Shown here piece by piece: positions 12,070 to 20,346 of a stretch of 21,687 bases of DNA. The DNA comes from Streptomyces griseus subsp. griseus (GTDB lineage Bacteria; Actinomycetota; Actinomycetes; Streptomycetales; Streptomycetaceae): contig NZ_JOJE01000072.1 of the NCBI RefSeq assembly GCF_000720255.1, positions 1 through 21,687 on the forward strand. The letters are read 5' to 3'. The notes under the pieces were generated by a model. The model worked only from the letters and a program-made list of their open reading frames with translations, searched no databases and was not told the origin of the DNA. Made by a program: the position numbers and the translations under genes. The number at the start of each line of letters is the position of its first letter. Positions within the stretch are counted from its first letter, which is position 1.

Positions 12070-14172
12070 TCACCCCTGGCTTCCTGCCAGCGGGGAGTCC
12101 TCCGGCACTGTTGTCCGGTCGCCGGACGAGCTATCGGCGTCACCGGGTGTTTGCGGATGATCGCGCATGCCATGACCGATGGCCAGGTCAGGGGTTGCTC
12201 CGTGTGGCTCCGGGTGCCGGTAGCGGCCGGACTCCTCGCCTTCCTTATCGCTTTCCACGACCAGCGGGTTGGCCAACGCGAACGGGTCGTGCCGGATCCC
12301 GGTGACCTGCCAACAGACCTCGATGCCCGGCCCGCCACCGGAGACGGAGAAGCGGTTGGCCGACAGTTTCCGGGATACATGCAGGTCCGGGGCCGGTCCG
12401 CCCAGGGGGGTGAGCTGGTAGCGGAACCGTTCGTTGAGCGCCTCGAACCAGTCCGGCAGCGTGATCTCGGCCTCGCCACTCTCGTCGAGCACTACCTCGC
12501 CGTCGTAGACGTTCTTCATCTCGTCGCTCTCGACGGTGCTGTGGCTCAGGTACCTGCTCGCCGGATCCAGAGGGTGGTCGATCTTGAAAAAGAGACTGGA
12601 CTTGGTCAATTTCCCGATGACGTCGACGTCCCCATTGAACCGTGCCGCGTCAGGGAAAATGGGACGGGGCGGAAACCCGATCTGGTCGGGCTTCGCGGTC
12701 ACCGTCAGCGCCGCCCCGCCGCCGCCCAACGCAAAGGCGAAGCCGCCCTCAAGTACGGTCCGGCCCTGCACATCCAACGTGGTCTGCGGTGTTGTGGTCC
12801 CGATACCGACTTGGTCACTGACCACGGCGATGCCTGCGACGTCCAGTGCCTGCGTCGGCGGCGTCGAGTTGCCGACACGGACCTTTCCGCTCGAGGTGTT
12901 CATCAGCAGACCCCAGCCGGCACCTTGGTTACCCCAGAAACCGACATGGTCGTCGTTGGCCATCCCGACGAACGCCCGGTCGGCGTTCGGCGCGCTTTGG
13001 AGGAACCACATCCCGGCCGACTGGTCGTCGCCCTGGCGGACCCTCATCCGTCGGCGGACGTCCACCCCGCCCTGGCCCGGACTGACCGTCAGCAGGTCGT
13101 TCCCGTTCTGCTGGAAGTGCCACTTCCTGTCGTCACCCGCGTACATGCCGTAGGTGCTGCCGGTAGCCGCGGTGTTGCTCAGCTGGAGCCCGGAACCCCA
13201 TCCGGGACCGGAGGACACCAGCCGCAGCGCCAGGTCGTTCGTCGCACCCCGGTCGATCTCCAAGCCGGCAGAGGGCTTGGCAGTCCCGAGCCCCAGGTTG
13301 CCGTGGGCGTCGACCACCAGGCGGTCCTTGCCGTCGCCCTGGTCGGTGAAGTGCAGACTCCCGTCCGACGAGGAGAACATGCCGTAGGTCCTCGCCCCCA
13401 CCGCGGTGTTGCTTAGCTGGAGCCCGGAACCCCATCCGGGACCGGAGGACACCAGCCGCAGCGCCAGGTCGTTCGTCGCACCGCGGTCGATCTCCAACCC
13501 TGCGGTCGATGCGGGTGTCCCGTCCCCGACAGTCAGTGGCCCGGTCACATGGACGGCGCCGCTGAAGGTGCCCGCCACCGGGTCGCCCGATGCGGTGATG
13601 CCCACCTTCCCCGACGCCTGGACACCGGTGCCACCAGGGCAGGTGCCCTGGACGCCAGTCCCGGTGTCGCTGGTGCCCGACAGGCCCGGGCCGCCGGCAC
13701 TCGACCCCGAGACGCCCGGCGCGCTGGTGCTCGATCCCAGGACACCCGGGCCGTCGGTGCTCAGCCCCGAGATGCCTGGGCCACCGGTGCTAGAGCCGAG
13801 GGCTCCGGGCCCACTGGTACTCGTTCCCGATAGGCCCGGCCCGATGGTGGCTGTTCCGGTCACCCCCGCCTGGGTGCCGCGGGAGCAACCGGTCACCCCG
13901 ACGCCGTGCTCGCTGACACCAAGCACGGCCGTCCCGGCCTGTCCGTTGGCCCGGCCCTGAACACCGACGCCCTGAACCTGGTCATTGACGCCGAGGACGC
14001 CTGCGGGGGTCAGGGCCGCGCCCGCCGCGGCCGTCGTCGTTGCGTGGCTGGAGCCGATCACCCCGGCCCCTGTGTCGGAGTCCCCCCAGACTCCGAAGCG
14101 CAGCGGCGGTGCCACCTGTCCGGGGTCGAAGGTACTCACACCGTCCTGTGATGCCGGCGGTTTGATTGCCAT
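12070..14172 (-). CDS. Large fibre-like protein with Gly-rich repeats
   Basis: A 700-aa protein with no signal peptide. The N-terminus PLRFGVWGDSDTGAGVIG is shared with the next-upstream paralogue and probably anchors to the particle. Residues about 65-190 are Gly-rich, with decapeptide repeats of the type GPG-hydrophobic-xGSS at 111-180. Residues 224-301 and 302-379 are two copies of a 78-aa unit starting AGLEIDRGATNDLALRLVSS. Residues 435-475 have the tail-fibre-like VGIGTTTPQTTLDVQG pattern. Residues about 528-640 form the domain FKIDHPLDP, EMKNVYDGEV, RFRYQLTPLG, DLHVSRKL, WQVTGIR shared with the paralogue. The start follows AAGGAGG by 8 nt and lies 3 bp after the upstream stop. Likely a trimeric receptor-binding or surface-contact fibre of a tail-like particle; this is inferred. 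Confidence 0.8.
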   Translation of the reverse strand: MAIKPPASQDGVSTFDPGQVAPPLRFGVWGDSDTGAGVIGSSHATTTAAAGAALTPAGVLGVNDQVQGVGVQGRANGQAGTAVLGVSEHGVGVTGCSRGTQAGVTGTATIGPGLSGTSTSGPGALGSSTGGPGISGLSTDGPGVLGSSTSAPGVSGSSAGGPGLSGTSDTGTGVQGTCPGGTGVQASGKVGITASGDPVAGTFSGAVHVTGPLTVGDGTPASTAGLEIDRGATNDLALRLVSSGPGWGSGLQLSNTAVGARTYGMFSSSDGSLHFTDQGDGKDRLVVDAHGNLGLGTAKPSAGLEIDRGATNDLALRLVSSGPGWGSGLQLSNTAATGSTYGMYAGDDRKWHFQQNGNDLLTVSPGQGGVDVRRRMRVRQGDDQSAGMWFLQSAPNADRAFVGMANDDHVGFWGNQGAGWGLLMNTSSGKVRVGNSTPPTQALDVAGIAVVSDQVGIGTTTPQTTLDVQGRTVLEGGFAFALGGGGAALTVTAKPDQIGFPPRPIFPDAARFNGDVDVIGKLTKSSLFFKIDHPLDPASRYLSHSTVESDEMKNVYDGEVVLDESGEAEITLPDWFEALNERFRYQLTPLGGPAPDLHVSRKLSANRFSVSGGGPGIEVCWQVTGIRHDPFALANPLVVESDKEGEESGRYRHPEPHGATPDLAIGHGMRDHPQTPGDADSSSGDRTTVPEDSPLAGSQG
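13167..13269. repeat. 103-bp repeat, copy 1
   Basis: Matches 13401-13503 at about 99 of 103 positions. Both copies encode LEIDRGATNDLALRLVSS and the following GPGWGSGLQLSNTA in the same frame, with a 234-bp (78-codon) period. Near identity at silent positions implies recent duplication or gene conversion. Confidence 0.9.
13401..13503. repeat. 103-bp repeat, copy 2
   Basis: The second copy of the unit at 13167-13269, differing at about four bases. Confidence 0.9.
13650..13860. repeat. 30-bp coding repeats in the large fibre gene
   Basis: About seven diverged 30-bp units with phase-locked GGTGCTCG...CCCGGGCC landmarks encode decapeptides such as GPGVLGSSTS and GPGISGLSTD. The spacing is exact, with no unit-breaking indel. 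Confidence 0.8.
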
Positions 14173-14175
14173 CAG

Positions 14176-15483
14176 TCACACCTCCTTGGATTGGTCACCC
14201 GGCTCGGGGACGCGCCGTATGGCGATCCGTTGCTCGGGCGATTGGTCGAACGCGGCAGGGTGCAAGTAGAGGCCGCGATGTTCGGCGGGTTTGACGGTCT
14301 CGGGGGTGACGGGGTTGGCCTGGGCCCATCTGTCGACGCGCACGCCGGTGACCTGCCAGCTCACCCGCCCACCGGGCGTGCCGTCCGCGATGGCGAAGCT
14401 GTTTCCGTGGATCTCCCGGCTGACGTGCAGGTCAGGGGCCGGTGCGCCGATCGGGGTCAGCTGGTAACGGAAGTCCTGGTTCAACGCGTCGAACCGCTCC
14501 GGCAGGGGGACGGCCGCCTGCCCGGTGGCGTCGAGGCTCACCACACCGTCGTAGACGTTCTTCTGCTCCGGCGAGGCGCCGAAGGCATGAGCGAGGGTGC
14601 TTTCGGCCGGAGAGAGCGGATGGTCGATCAGGAACTGGGCTCCGCCGGCCGCGACCACCGTCCCGTTCACCTGTGCGCCGCCGGCGATGTCCGCGCCGAG
14701 TGTCGAACCGGTCGCCATCAGCCCTGTGGGCCCCTGGGCGTGGATGGCGGCGTTGAACTCACTAAGGGCGTGGACGCCCCATCCGAACCAGCTGTGGGCC
14801 CGGATGGCCGGACCACGGTCGGGCTCGTCGCCGAAGGCGATGCCTCCTCCGCCGGATTCCGGGTGCCCGTTGAAGGCGCTGAGCGCCAGTCCTTCCTGGC
14901 TGTAGGTACCGATCCCGTTGCCGGATTCACTGGTCGCGGCCACCCCACTGCTGGTGCCACTACTCCCCCTTAGGCCGTTCCCCGATGCCGAGGTGCCCAG
15001 CACGCCATTGCCGCCGGTGCTGCTGCCGGCCACCCCTGGCCCGGGGTCGCCGGAGCCCGCCACGCCCGCGCCCTGCACGCTGGATCCCGACACCCCTGGC
15101 CCGCGGACACTGCTGCCCGCCGCGCCCGGCCCGCCCGTGCTAGTACCGGCTACCCCCGGTCCTGGAACGCTCGACCCGGCCACGCCGGGGCCCGCTGCTG
15201 CGGTGCCCGTCACCCCCGCGTCGGCGCCCTTGCCGGAGACGCCGGTGCCCTGGCGTGCGGCTCCGTGTACACCGATCCCGCCCAGCGCGACGTTTACGCT
15301 CAACACTCCCGCTCCCCGTTGGACCTGACTGCCGTCGGCCGACACGGCGCCCTGATCGCTGGTGCCCGCCACGCCCGGCCCGGTCACGTTGTCGCCCCAC
15401 ACGCCGTAGCGGATCGGCGGGCTCTGTTGCCCCAGGTCGAAGCCGCTCGACTGGTCCTGCGACTGGGGTGGTCCGATGGGCAT
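14176..15483 (-). CDS. Smaller fibre-like protein, paralogue
   Basis: A 435-aa paralogue of the 700-aa fibre protein directly upstream of it. Shared parts are the N-terminal PPIRYGVWGDNVTGPGVAG, a long run of decapeptides (GPGVAGSSVP, GPGVAGTSTG, GPGVSGSSVQ; about residues 80-170), and the C-terminal domain (about 284-395) with FLIDHPLSP, EQKNVYDGVV, DFRYQLTPIG, DLHVSREI and WQVTGVR. It lacks the 78-aa repeats and has its own middle part (IAFGDEPDRGPAIRAHSWFG). ATG at 15483 (MPIGPP) is chosen; GTG at 15492 is possible. Its end supplies the ribosome site of the next gene (KEV stop encodes AAGGAGGTGTGA). Probably a second fibre or a short form with different contact specificity. Confidence 0.78.
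   Translation of the reverse strand: MPIGPPQSQDQSSGFDLGQQSPPIRYGVWGDNVTGPGVAGTSDQGAVSADGSQVQRGAGVLSVNVALGGIGVHGAARQGTGVSGKGADAGVTGTAAAGPGVAGSSVPGPGVAGTSTGGPGAAGSSVRGPGVSGSSVQGAGVAGSGDPGPGVAGSSTGGNGVLGTSASGNGLRGSSGTSSGVAATSESGNGIGTYSQEGLALSAFNGHPESGGGGIAFGDEPDRGPAIRAHSWFGWGVHALSEFNAAIHAQGPTGLMATGSTLGADIAGGAQVNGTVVAAGGAQFLIDHPLSPAESTLAHAFGASPEQKNVYDGVVSLDATGQAAVPLPERFDALNQDFRYQLTPIGAPAPDLHVSREIHGNSFAIADGTPGGRVSWQVTGVRVDRWAQANPVTPETVKPAEHRGLYLHPAAFDQSPEQRIAIRRVPEPGDQSKEV
14970..15215. repeat. 30-bp coding repeats in the smaller fibre gene
   Basis: About eight 30-bp units with the pattern CTGCTGCCGGCCACCCCTGG on the plus strand, encoding GPGVAGSS-type decapeptides on the minus strand. They are more regular than the array in the larger paralogue. 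Confidence 0.8.
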
Positions 15484-15523
15484 CCCTCTCACCTCTTCAC
15501 CTTGGACCCGCCACCTCGGCCGG

Positions 15524-16153
15524 TCACACGATCGCCTGCCCTGTCGCCTGACCAGGCCGTTCCTCGTAGGCGATCTGGAAGCACTGCAGTCTCACGTCGC
15601 CGCGGTTCTGGGCCCCGACCAGGTCGGCCTCGAGGAAGTACTTGTTCGCGGCGTTGTCGACGATCGTCTCCGCTGCCGGTTTCGCTGGCGTCCCGAATGT
15701 CTTGTACCGAACGATTTCCACCGCGCCTGAGCCGGTCATGTCCTTGCTCCGCAGGTAGACGTCCGGCGGTGGAACCGGCTTGGTGGGGTCCTGGAAGTGG
15801 ACGTCACCGAAGACCGTCAGCGACTTGATGGAAGCCCCGTCGGGCAGGACGACGTTCATGATGCCGTGGACGTCGACAGCGGCGGCCGGCCTCTGCGCGA
15901 GGTCGAAGCTGATCTCCCAGCCAACCCCGGAACCGGGCTGGTTGAACGTCAGCAACGGGCACAGGCTCAGGACGGTCTGCGACTTCACCAGCAGTTGGAT
16001 CACTTTGTTGAGGTGGTCGTCGGCGAGCAGGTGGAACTCGGTCTCCAGCGCGTGGAAGCGGGCGTTGAGACCCTTCGCGCCACCTGCCTGGACGCGGTCC
16101 TGGTTGTCGATCCAGTCCTCGTGGGTGAACGCGGGGTGGTACAGCTCGATCAT
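15524..16153 (-). CDS. Tail-operon accessory protein, 209 aa
   Basis: Begins MIELYHPAFTHEDWIDNQDR with ATG at 16153 overlapping the upstream stop (ATGA). An N-terminal helical segment (GLNARFHALETEFHLLADDH, LNKVIQLLV; about 28-57) is followed by a beta-rich part (VGWEISFDLA, VDVHGIMNVV, GAVEIVRYKT, GDVRLQCFQIAYEE). The NARFHALE...F segment recalls small proteins that sit beside tail genes in actinobacterial and other phage-tail-like clusters, but no named family is claimed. Its position between the tail-tip protein and the fibres suggests a connector or fibre-assembly protein. Longer minus-strand frames upstream of 16153 overlap the tail-tip gene and are shadows. Confidence 0.75.
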   Translation of the reverse strand: MIELYHPAFTHEDWIDNQDRVQAGGAKGLNARFHALETEFHLLADDHLNKVIQLLVKSQTVLSLCPLLTFNQPGSGVGWEISFDLAQRPAAAVDVHGIMNVVLPDGASIKSLTVFGDVHFQDPTKPVPPPDVYLRSKDMTGSGAVEIVRYKTFGTPAKPAAETIVDNAANKYFLEADLVGAQNRGDVRLQCFQIAYEERPGQATGQAIV

Positions 16154-19100
16154 GGCGGATGATCCCTTTCCGGTCGGCGGCCGCGGAACTGCGGTTGGTC
16201 GTAGGTGTGGTAAGTCGGGAAGGTGAACGCGGGCAGTAGGTCGGCGTCCCCGACGGCCCCGGCGAGTTCGCGGACGTGCGCCCGCAGTCGGCCGGTCAGA
16301 AACTCCACGCCAATCGGCTGGAACCAGTTGAGGATGTTCAGCACCAGGTCGTACTGGCCTTTGCCGATCACCGCGCCGGCCACTTCCAGGTCCTCCCGGA
16401 GGTGCACCTCGCACTGGTAGGGCAGCACCGGGCTGCCCCGCAGGCAGTCGGCGTGGAGACGGACCAGCCCGGGTGCGAGGCCGGTGACGGGGGTGACGGG
16501 GGCGTCGAAGGCGACGGGCTCCGCCCGGCCGGGCCCGAAGGGGAGCACGGACCACCCGACCTCGACCCCATGGTCCAGGCCTATGGTCTCCCGATACCGC
16601 AACTCCGGTGGTTGCGGCGGGTCCTGTGCCAGCGGCCGCTGGTCGGCCAGCAACAGCGTGCCTCCGGCCTCGGGCGCGGCCAGCAGGCAGGGCGGGTACG
16701 CGGCGCCGGCCGGGGAGGCGGCCAGCGCACGGCAGTCGTCGGCGGCGGCGAAGGGCAGCGGCAGCAGCCGGTCCGCAGTGACGTCGAGGATGTGCACCCG
16801 GCCGGCGGCCGGGCCGTCGCCGGCAGTCGCGACGAACAGATGGTGCTGGTCGGTGGCCTGGCACATCGCCACCGGGGCCGTGCCGGGCGGGAAGTCGAGC
16901 AGAGTCGTGCGCGGCAGGTCGGCGCCTGCCGCGTAGACCAGGACGGCGCCGCGGCCCGCCCCGGGCACCCCGGTGTCCACACCCACGTACAGCTTGCCGC
17001 CATCGGGCGTGAAGGCCGCGCAGAGGACCCGGGCGGCGCCGGCGGCTGTGACCGGTCCGCGGACCTGGCCGGCCTGACGGTCGACCAGGCAGAACCGGGC
17101 GCTGTCCAGCAGTACCGCGAGCAGCGGGCCGTTCGGGGAGATTGCAATGGCGCGCGGCGGGCCGGGCAGTGGCAGGTTGAGCTTCTGGGTGCCGGTCTGC
17201 GGGTCGTAGGAGCGCAGCGAGCCGTCGGTGGCTGCGAGGTAGAGCCGGGCACCGTCGGTGGCGAGGGCCAGCGCGTCGGGCGTTGCCAGCGGCTTGGCCG
17301 AAAGGGTTCTCGGGTCCAGGGCAACCACCCGGCCACGCTCGTGCGCGACGAAGAGCCGGCCCTCAACGAAGGCAATCGACACGGGCAGCGGGCCGGTGAC
17401 GGCCGATCCGGCGAAGGCGAGCACGGGCGAGGCAGCCGGTGGCGGGGGCGCGGCAGGCCCGGGCGCCGGCGCGGCCCCGGCCGCCGTCAGGCTGTAAGCG
17501 ACGACCCGGTGGCTACCGCGGTCTGCCAGGTAGAAGCGGCTGCCGTCCGGGTGGAAGGAGGCGGCGACGGGGCCGACCCGCGGGCCGACGGCGGCGGTGA
17601 GGCTCTCCCCCGCGGTCACCTCGGCGACCGCCCCGTCCGTCAGCGCCGCGAACACGTCCCCCACCGTGACCGCCAGCTGCTCCGCTGCCGACACCGCGAC
17701 CCGGACGGAGCCGCGACCGCCGGCCCCGTCAGGGGCCTGGACGGTGATGTGGTCGAATCCGGCTGCGAACGCGCGTGCGGCCAGGGCGGCGCCGGTCAGG
17801 GGCTGCGGACCGGCGGCCACCACCGGCCGATCGTCGCGCAGTACGAGGACCCGCCCCTGGCCGGCCAGCCCCGGGGCCCCCGGGGTATAGGCGCCCGCCA
17901 CGGTGAGCGGAGCCGTCCGCCCGAGACCGGCCAGCAACCGGTCCAGTGCGGCGCTGGCGGCGGGCTGCATTTGCCGGTGATGCGGGTCGGCCCCGTAGTC
18001 GATGGCGGCGGGCGGGATGGCCAGGTCGTCGGTGCGCAGCTGAAGGTACGCGGGGTCGAAGTCCTCGGAGGCGGTGCCGGCCGCGTCTGCCTCGGTGGCA
18101 CCGATCCGGCCGTCCCGTCCGATCGTCTGGTCGTCCTTCAGTAGATCGTCGGGCAGGCCGATCCGCAGGGCCCGGCGCCCGCCACGAGTGTGGCCGGCCT
18201 GCGTGATCTCCACCCCGACGGTGATGTCACCGGGGTTCAGGGCCTGGAGCAGCGCGGTGCCGGCAGGGCCGCCCGGGGTGACGAGGGCGGAACCGGGGCC
18301 GACGCCGGTGACCGACCAGCGGACCACGGCACCGGGCACCGCTGCCACGGGCGGCTCGAGGGTCAGGGTCGCACTGCTCCCGGCGATGAGGCCGGTACCG
18401 TCGGGCCCGTCGGCGGGGGTGACGGCGATGGCGAAGGCGTCGCCGGGCGGCTGGGAGGCGTGCACCTGGTCGTCGGCGGTGCAGGTGACCCAGCCGAACC
18501 CGGCGGCGTGGGCGTGCACACCGAGCTCGGGGGTCGGGACGGTGCTGTGGCGCAGGCTCAGCGCCCGGCCGACGGCGTAAAGGCCTGGGCCGGCGGGTTC
18601 GTAGGCGCGCAGCACGGACAGCACACCGGGCTCGGTCCGGGGCAGGGCGGCGAGCCGGTCGAGCAGCGCGTCGAGGGCGATCCGAGTGGTGAGCTGCATC
18701 AGCCGGTTCCCGTCGTTGCCGGCGAAGTCGAGGCCGGGCCGGTCGTCGTCGTGGCGGCAGAGCCAGACGGGGTCGAAGTCGGGCTCGTCCGCGGTGGTGC
18801 CGACGGCCTGCGCCTCGGTGGGAAGCTGGTCGCCGTCCGCGGCGATCCGCTGGCCGGGGGTGAGTGGGGGCGGCAGCACGCGCAGAACGGTGGAGCCGGT
18901 GGTTATGCGGGCGGTTGTCTCGTCGACGACGAAGGGGTCGGCGGCGGTGGAGGACGGCGGGACGGAGACGGATCCGGCGAGCCGGTTGAGGGCTGCCTGC
19001 AGGTTGTCGGGGGTGGGGAGCAGCCAGCTCTGGAAGATGGCGAGCCTGTCGCGGTACTGCCGGTCGCTCTCGCCGGTGACGGGGGCAAAGGTGGTGCGGG

Positions 19101-20346
19101 CGGTGCCGGAGACACGGACCTCCTCGACCAGGCCGAGGTAGGGGGCGTCGACGGGGCCGTTCTCAGTGTTCTCGTGGCCGGTGCCGATGACCAGCGGTGG
19201 TGTGCCGGCGATCGGGGCGAGTTTGGGTATAGCGGACCGGTCGGCTTCGGTGCCGTCGACATACAGGCGGGCGTCGGCGCCGACACCGATGCGGGCCAGG
19301 GTGGCGGCGAGGTGGTGGAAGCGGCCGTCGGCCAGGTCGAGGTCGGCGAAGAGCTCGCTCTCGTTGGTGCCGTCGGAGATCGAGAAACGCGGGTTGTGGT
19401 CGATGCCGCGGTAGCGGCCGAGGGTGAGGGCCCAGCCGGGGGCGCCCGGGGTGTCGCGCGGGTCACGGCGGGTTAGAACGGCGCCGGGCCCGGTGGCGGT
19501 CCGGTCGGGGCGGATGACGGCCTCGACGGTGAGGTCGGCGGTGAGCCCGGGCAGGTCGGTGACTCTGATGTGGCCGCCGGTGGCGCTGAAGCCGAAGGCG
19601 AGCCCGAATCGGCCCGTGCGGCCCCATTGGGCGGTGCCGGTCACGCTGCTGTTCAGCGGATCGAGCCGGCCGCTCGCGTCGAGGATCCCGGTGACCTGGG
19701 TCTCGCCGGGCGCGGGCCGGTCGTCGAGGTGGAAGAGCGCGAGGGTGTCGGGGTCCGGTTCGTACGGAAGGGGCGGGAAACGGGGCGCGCCGAGGTCCAG
19801 GCCGAGCAGGTCGAGACCAGCGCCGCGGGTGTGGGCAGCGAAGCGCTGGCGGGCGACATCGGCGACCCGGCGGTCGAGGTCCTGGTAGTCGCGTCCGATC
19901 GTCCAGAGCAGGCGGGCGAGAGTGCCGAGCAGCGCGGTGAGCTCCCAGTCCTCGGGCGTGGCCGGGGCCGGGGGCACTGGGAACAGCCCGGTGATGTGCA
20001 GGTTGGCGGTGAACTGCGCGGAGGTTCCGGGCAGTCCGATGGCGACTTGGTCGCCGGCGGGCCAGTTGGCCGGGAACCAGACTGTGGTGCGCTCCTCGGT
20101 CGCGCCGGGGGTGCGGGTGAAGGCGACCTCGACGCCGAGCGGTTCGGCGGTGGTCCGTCGAGGTGCGAGGAGGTAGCGCGGGGCGTCCGGGTCTCGGCCG
20201 TGGCGGGCCCGATAGGCGGAGAAGTCGTACTGCGGCCTGAGCCTCCCGGGGTCGGCCGAGGTGAGCGGCAGGGTGAGGCGTTCCATGCCACGGTCGTACG
20301 CGGGGGTGAGACCGGTGGCCATGATGTCTAGGAAGTCGGTGGTCAT
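16150..20346 (-). CDS. Giant composite baseplate/tail-tip protein
   Basis: A 1398-aa protein from ATG 20346, overlapping the baseplate-J stop (ATGA). Residues 1-200 resemble phage tail protein I/baseplate wedge proteins (EDWELTALLGTLARLLWTIG, GLDLLGLDLGAP). Residues 203-415 look like a LamG/concanavalin fold (ALFHLDD, FGLAFGFSATGGHIRV, GRFHHLAATL, ARLYVDGTEAD). Residues 425-460 have ESDRQYRDRLAIFQSWLLPT, seen in baseplate proteins. Residues about 500-635 and 742-885 are two copies of one module (FDPxxL, D-rich, ALDxLL, GRALSL/GRVLVL, AAGF). Residues 639-730 are Ig-like. Residues 915-1240 carry beta-propeller blades (ASFHPDGSRFYLADRGSHRV, AFTPDGGKLYVGVD). The C-terminus ends with NILNWFQPIGVEFLTGRLRA. 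It probably combines baseplate structure with surface binding; domain names are from pattern only. Confidence 0.8.
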   Translation of the reverse strand: MTTDFLDIMATGLTPAYDRGMERLTLPLTSADPGRLRPQYDFSAYRARHGRDPDAPRYLLAPRRTTAEPLGVEVAFTRTPGATEERTTVWFPANWPAGDQVAIGLPGTSAQFTANLHITGLFPVPPAPATPEDWELTALLGTLARLLWTIGRDYQDLDRRVADVARQRFAAHTRGAGLDLLGLDLGAPRFPPLPYEPDPDTLALFHLDDRPAPGETQVTGILDASGRLDPLNSSVTGTAQWGRTGRFGLAFGFSATGGHIRVTDLPGLTADLTVEAVIRPDRTATGPGAVLTRRDPRDTPGAPGWALTLGRYRGIDHNPRFSISDGTNESELFADLDLADGRFHHLAATLARIGVGADARLYVDGTEADRSAIPKLAPIAGTPPLVIGTGHENTENGPVDAPYLGLVEEVRVSGTARTTFAPVTGESDRQYRDRLAIFQSWLLPTPDNLQAALNRLAGSVSVPPSSTAADPFVVDETTARITTGSTVLRVLPPPLTPGQRIAADGDQLPTEAQAVGTTADEPDFDPVWLCRHDDDRPGLDFAGNDGNRLMQLTTRIALDALLDRLAALPRTEPGVLSVLRAYEPAGPGLYAVGRALSLRHSTVPTPELGVHAHAAGFGWVTCTADDQVHASQPPGDAFAIAVTPADGPDGTGLIAGSSATLTLEPPVAAVPGAVVRWSVTGVGPGSALVTPGGPAGTALLQALNPGDITVGVEITQAGHTRGGRRALRIGLPDDLLKDDQTIGRDGRIGATEADAAGTASEDFDPAYLQLRTDDLAIPPAAIDYGADPHHRQMQPAASAALDRLLAGLGRTAPLTVAGAYTPGAPGLAGQGRVLVLRDDRPVVAAGPQPLTGAALAARAFAAGFDHITVQAPDGAGGRGSVRVAVSAAEQLAVTVGDVFAALTDGAVAEVTAGESLTAAVGPRVGPVAASFHPDGSRFYLADRGSHRVVAYSLTAAGAAPAPGPAAPPPPAASPVLAFAGSAVTGPLPVSIAFVEGRLFVAHERGRVVALDPRTLSAKPLATPDALALATDGARLYLAATDGSLRSYDPQTGTQKLNLPLPGPPRAIAISPNGPLLAVLLDSARFCLVDRQAGQVRGPVTAAGAARVLCAAFTPDGGKLYVGVDTGVPGAGRGAVLVYAAGADLPRTTLLDFPPGTAPVAMCQATDQHHLFVATAGDGPAAGRVHILDVTADRLLPLPFAAADDCRALAASPAGAAYPPCLLAAPEAGGTLLLADQRPLAQDPPQPPELRYRETIGLDHGVEVGWSVLPFGPGRAEPVAFDAPVTPVTGLAPGLVRLHADCLRGSPVLPYQCEVHLREDLEVAGAVIGKGQYDLVLNILNWFQPIGVEFLTGRLRAHVRELAGAVGDADLLPAFTFPTYHTYDQPQFRGRRPERDHPP

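Noticed and set aside
11944..13416. Large plus-strand open frame of 490 codons opposite the big fibre gene
   Set aside because: It is antisense to a gene with clear ribosome site, repeats and a paralogue; such mirror frames are common in very GC-rich DNA.
13650..15215. Regular 30-bp repeats that could suggest a CRISPR array
   Set aside because: The units are directly adjacent without unique spacers, are diverged, and encode in-frame Gly-rich decapeptides in two structural genes.
16276..19476. Plus-strand open frames of 622 and 428 codons opposite the tail-tip gene
   Set aside because: Low-complexity Gly/Val/Arg-rich translations with no domain pattern, antisense to a well-supported gene.
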